60,038 nucleotides of DNA from Sphingopyxis sp. RIFCSPHIGHO2_12_FULL_65_19 (GTDB taxonomy: Bacteria; Pseudomonadota; Alphaproteobacteria; Sphingomonadales; Sphingomonadaceae): the NCBI RefSeq assembly GCF_001830555.1, contig NZ_MIAM01000069.1:10036-70073 (forward strand), given 5' to 3'. A program made the position numbers and the translations under genes. Positions 57,103-60,038 of this stretch are shown here, in pieces. The notes beneath the pieces are model-generated. The model did no database searches. It saw only the letters and a program-made list of their open reading frames with translations, and was not told the origin of the DNA. Position 1 is the stretch's first letter, and each line of letters opens with the position of its first letter.

Positions 57103-59082
57103 TCAGTTCGCGAGCCGCTGCCCCTCGGGCCGATTGTCGCCGCTGCGCCGGATCGCCTGATCGAGCGCGCTGAGCGTGAAGGGTTTGCGCAGCACGTCAT
57201 GGTCGCCAAAGGCGGCGTCTTCGCTGGCGTCGCCGGCATAGCCGGTCACGAACAAGACCGACAGTTCGGGCCAACGCTGCTTCAGCTGCGCGACCATTTC
57301 AGGGCCGGTGAGCTCGGGCATCAGCACGTCGGACAGGATCAGGTCGAACCCACCCTGCCCCTGGGCAAGCTGCCCTTCGACCAGCGCCTCGGCCTCCAGC
57401 GGGTTACCGCATGCGACGGCGGTATGGCCGAGTTCGCTGACCGCGTCGACGGTCGCTGCGAGCACGCGCGCATCATCTTCGACCACCAGGATGCTGAGCG
57501 CGTCGGCGGGCGTGTCCGACCCGCTATTGTCGCCGGGCAAAGTTTCGATTTCGGCCGCGGCTTGCGGCTGTGCGACGGGCAGCAGCATCGCGACGCTCGT
57601 GCCTTCGCCCTCGTTCGACGCGACCTGCACCTCGCCGCCCGATTGGCGGCAAAAGGCAAAGACCTGGCTCATGCCAAGGCCCGTTCCCTGACCAGCGGGC
57701 TTGGTCGTGTAAAAGGGGTCGAAGATGCGTTCGAGCACTTGGGGCGACATGCCGCACCCGGTGTCGATCACCTGGACGGCCAGCGCCGCCGACCGATCGC
57801 CATCGTCCAGTGTCCGAATCGTCAGCAAACCATGGCCGTTCATTGCATCGCGGGCATTCACCGCAAGGTTGAGCAGCGCGTTCTCGAACTGCTGCCGGTC
57901 GATCCAGCAAGCGAGATCGCCGGCGTTGAGGTCGAGCGTCAGCGCGATGCGATCGCCGATCGTGCGTTCGATAAGCTGCGCGAAACTTGCGATGCACTCG
58001 TCGATTGGCGTCATTTCGGGGCGTGCCGGTTCGGACCGCGCAAAGGTCAGTAGCCGCCGGGTCAGGTCGGCGGCGCGGTTCGCCCCGTCGAGCGCGTTGG
58101 CAAGGTGGCGCTGCGCCTTTTCGGGTTTACCCGGCAGCCAGCGTTGCGCCAGTTCGAGCCCGCCAACGACGACCGCCAGCATATTGTTGAAATCATGTGC
58201 AATGCCGCCGGTCAATTGTCCGACCGCTTCCATCTTTTGCGCTTGCCGCAGTTGCGCCTCGGCGGCCTCTCGCTCGGTCATCTCGCTGCGCAGCGCATCG
58301 TTGGCCTGCGCCAGTTCGGCGGTCCGTTCCTCGACCGCGGTTTCGAGCTGCATAGCACGATCGCTCTCGACCAGCTGTTCGCGCCGCGCCAGGCGCCGCT
58401 CGCCTTCGGCGCGGATCAGCGAGAAGGTAGCGCCGATCGCGATGACCGCAGCGGCTGCGCCCAGCAGCGAAAAGAGGAGGATGGCCTGGTTGAGGTTGGC
58501 ACGGTCGCCAGCGGTCAGGCGGTTGCGGTCGCGGAGCAGCGCGCGCTCGTTGGCGATAATCTCGCTCAGCAGCTTGTCGATCCGGCCGAGCCCCTCGCCC
58601 TTGCCGGCGGCATAGAATTTCGAGATTGCGGCGACGGTCTGGTTATAATTGGCGCTGAGCGCGGCATCGCCGAGTTGCGCGCCGCGGCTGTCCATTTCGC
58701 GCGTCAGCTGTTCGACCAGCGCCATCTGTTTCGGATTGTCACGAACGTTGCGGCGCAGTTGCGCCAGGAACTGCCGCGCGCGGCCCCATTGATATTCATA
58801 GACGCGCCCGTCCTCCTTCTGGAGTCCGACGGCAAAGCGGCCGAGCGCCGCTTCGGCGCGCGCGATCGCGGCATCGACCGACCGCGTCTGTGAAATGACC
58901 TCCATGCTCTGCGTCTGCCAGCCGAGCGAGCGGTCGTAATTGTCGTTGGCGCGCGCGAGCAGCACGACGAGCGCCCCGACGACGCCGGTCAGGATCGCGC
59001 CGAGGACGATCGTCGACCAGAAGCGAATACGCTCCCGCCGACCATCGTTTTCGCTATCAATATCCCTCTCGAACACGCGCAT
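57103..59082 (-). CDS. CHASE3 hybrid sensor histidine kinase
   Basis: 659 residues. TM1 at about 22-42, a periplasmic CHASE3-like domain (about 45-195), TM2 at about 198-224, a coiled coil, a HisKA domain with phosphoacceptor His296 (GQLTGGIAHDFNNML), a HATPase domain with NLAVNARDAM, DTGCGM and GTGLGM, and a C-terminal receiver with Asp585 (ILSDVLMP). No response regulator with an output domain is adjacent, so it may feed an orphan HPt such as that at 24570. It lies between the Tam41-like gene (convergent) and spt (same strand, upstream). Confidence 0.9.
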   Translation of the reverse strand: MRVFERDIDSENDGRRERIRFWSTIVLGAILTGVVGALVVLLARANDNYDRSLGWQTQSMEVISQTRSVDAAIARAEAALGRFAVGLQKEDGRVYEYQWGRARQFLAQLRRNVRDNPKQMALVEQLTREMDSRGAQLGDAALSANYNQTVAAISKFYAAGKGEGLGRIDKLLSEIIANERALLRDRNRLTAGDRANLNQAILLFSLLGAAAAVIAIGATFSLIRAEGERRLARREQLVESDRAMQLETAVEERTAELAQANDALRSEMTEREAAEAQLRQAQKMEAVGQLTGGIAHDFNNMLAVVVGGLELAQRWLPGKPEKAQRHLANALDGANRAADLTRRLLTFARSEPARPEMTPIDECIASFAQLIERTIGDRIALTLDLNAGDLACWIDRQQFENALLNLAVNARDAMNGHGLLTIRTLDDGDRSAALAVQVIDTGCGMSPQVLERIFDPFYTTKPAGQGTGLGMSQVFAFCRQSGGEVQVASNEGEGTSVAMLLPVAQPQAAAEIETLPGDNSGSDTPADALSILVVEDDARVLAATVDAVSELGHTAVACGNPLEAEALVEGQLAQGQGGFDLILSDVLMPELTGPEMVAQLKQRWPELSVLFVTGYAGDASEDAAFGDHDVLRKPFTLSALDQAIRRSGDNRPEGQRLAN

Positions 59083-59189
59083 CTCTTACCGGAGGAGCGC
59101 GGCGCCGCAAAGCGCCGAAGCCCCTGTCTCAACGCCGCCGCTTCAACTCGCCCCGAAAAGGAATCCGCTGGTCGGGCGGGATGCTCGGT

Positions 59190-60038
59190 TCAGCCGATAA
59201 TCCCGGCGCGCTTGCCCGCGCGATCGAAGCGCGCGAGAATTTCGGTAACCTGCTCGCCGCTATGCTCCGCGCACAGCGAACAGCGCAGCAAGGTCATGCC
59301 CGCGGGGGTGGCCGGCGGCCGGGCCAGGTTCACATACAGCCCTTCCTCGAGCAGCGCCTCCCACATCATCGCCCCGCGTTCCAGGTCGGGCATGATCACC
59401 GCGATGATGGCCGACTGCGGCTCGTCGGTGCCGAGCGTAAAGCCCAGGTCGCGGAGGCCTTTGTGTAGTTTTTTGGAGTTTTCCCACAGGTGCGCGCGCT
59501 TGTTCGATCCGTGCATCAGCTTGCGGATGCTGGTCGCCGCGGTCGCGACGACGCTCGGCGGCAGCGACGCGGTGAAGACATAGGGACGGCAAACGAGCCG
59601 CAATATCTCGAACTTCGGGTGGTTCGACACGCAGAAGCCACCGACCGTGCCGACGCTCTTGCTGAAGGTGCCGATAATGAAGTCGACATCGTCCAGCACG
59701 CCCTGCGCCTCGGCGACGCCGCGGCCATGTTCGCCGATGAAGCCCATCGAATGCGCCTCGTCGACCAGCACCATCGCGCCATTTTCTTTCGAGACCCGGA
59801 TCATCTCCTTGAGCGGCGCGATGTCGCCGAGCATCGAGTAGACACCTTCGAGCACGACGAGCTTGCCGGCTTCGGGCGGCAGGCGCTTGAGCCGTTTTTC
59901 GAGTGCTTCGACATCATTATGGCGGAAGGCGACGATTTCGGCGTCGCCCATCTTGCACCCGTCATAGATCGACGCATGGCTGTCGATGTCGAGGATGACA
60001 TAATCGCCCTTGCCCGCGATCGTCGAAATGATGCCGAG
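59190..60038 (-). CDS. spt: Serine palmitoyltransferase, C-terminal two thirds (gene cut by window end)
   Basis: 283 codons are visible; the N-terminal part lies beyond the right edge. The PLP enzyme core is clear: DIDSHASIYDG (ring-stacking His), VDEAHSMGFIGEHG (Asp and His of the PLP site), and GTFSKSVGTVGGF with the Schiff-base Lys, followed by RPPATPAG (substrate-binding Arg). These blocks match the soluble homodimeric Sphingomonas enzyme very closely. It condenses serine with an acyl thioester to 3-ketodihydrosphingosine, the committed step of sphingolipid synthesis. Acyl carrier protein and reductase genes are expected just outside the window. Confidence 0.96.
   Translation of the reverse strand, partial: LGIISTIAGKGDYVILDIDSHASIYDGCKMGDAEIVAFRHNDVEALEKRLKRLPPEAGKLVVLEGVYSMLGDIAPLKEMIRVSKENGAMVLVDEAHSMGFIGEHGRGVAEAQGVLDDVDFIIGTFSKSVGTVGGFCVSNHPKFEILRLVCRPYVFTASLPPSVVATAATSIRKLMHGSNKRAHLWENSKKLHKGLRDLGFTLGTDEPQSAIIAVIMPDLERGAMMWEALLEEGLYVNLARPPATPAGMTLLRCSLCAEHSGEQVTEILARFDRAGKRAGIIG

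Overview
The window is about 60 kb of GC-rich chromosome from an alphaproteobacterium of the Sphingomonadaceae; Sphingopyxis is my best guess, but it is not proven. The reasons are a serine palmitoyltransferase at the right edge, a CtrA response regulator with its own TTAA-N7-TTAA site, a NepR/PhyR general stress response pair, and palindromic intergenic repeats of the kind common in sphingomonads. I see no tRNA, rRNA, CRISPR array, insertion sequence or prophage. Coding density is high: no gene-free stretch exceeds 300 bases (the longest is 16409-16661, where I see nothing).

Left part (1-9.8 kb). A repressor operon (GbsR/MarR-type regulator, DUF4166 protein, saccharopine-dehydrogenase-like protein) carries a perfect 16-bp operator over its promoter. 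Next come a 2-oxoglutarate-type oxygenase, an EVE protein, a PilZ protein, an SRAP-family protein that lacks the catalytic Cys2, ArfB and an RluA pseudouridine synthase. A pirin - azoreductase - extradiol-dioxygenase-like operon faces a LysR regulator. ctrA follows, with an autoregulatory site and a strong terminator.

Middle (9.8-49.7 kb). This is mostly housekeeping: an NfeD/SPFH pair, DAHP synthase, panB, the yfgM-bamB-der-tusA cluster, coq4, purL, xseB-ispA-coaD-cyclophilin-queA, tgt, glnE-bcp-DUF455, an M23 peptidase, erpA, xth and a DUF1501/DUF1800 pair. Among these are a Popeye-like membrane cNMP-binding protein, a GGDEF-EAL-PilZ protein, a hemerythrin, and a divergent nepR/phyR pair. 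nepR is only 56 codons long and has an EcfG-type promoter; no ecfG gene lies beside it.

Right part (49.7-60 kb). This reads as a sphingolipid locus. It holds a long GNAT-type acyltransferase (candidate bacterial ceramide synthase), a divergent membrane desaturase/hydroxylase, LptG and LptF permeases, and a divergent operon of secreted DUF2141 protein, DAG-kinase-like lipid kinase (candidate ceramide kinase) and Tam41-like nucleotidyltransferase. A CHASE3 hybrid kinase and spt (cut by the window end) follow. The kinase plus Tam41-like pair suggests a ceramide-1-phosphate to CDP-ceramide branch, and the LptFG genes suggest export of sphingolipid instead of LPS. Both are inferences and are the most interesting points here.
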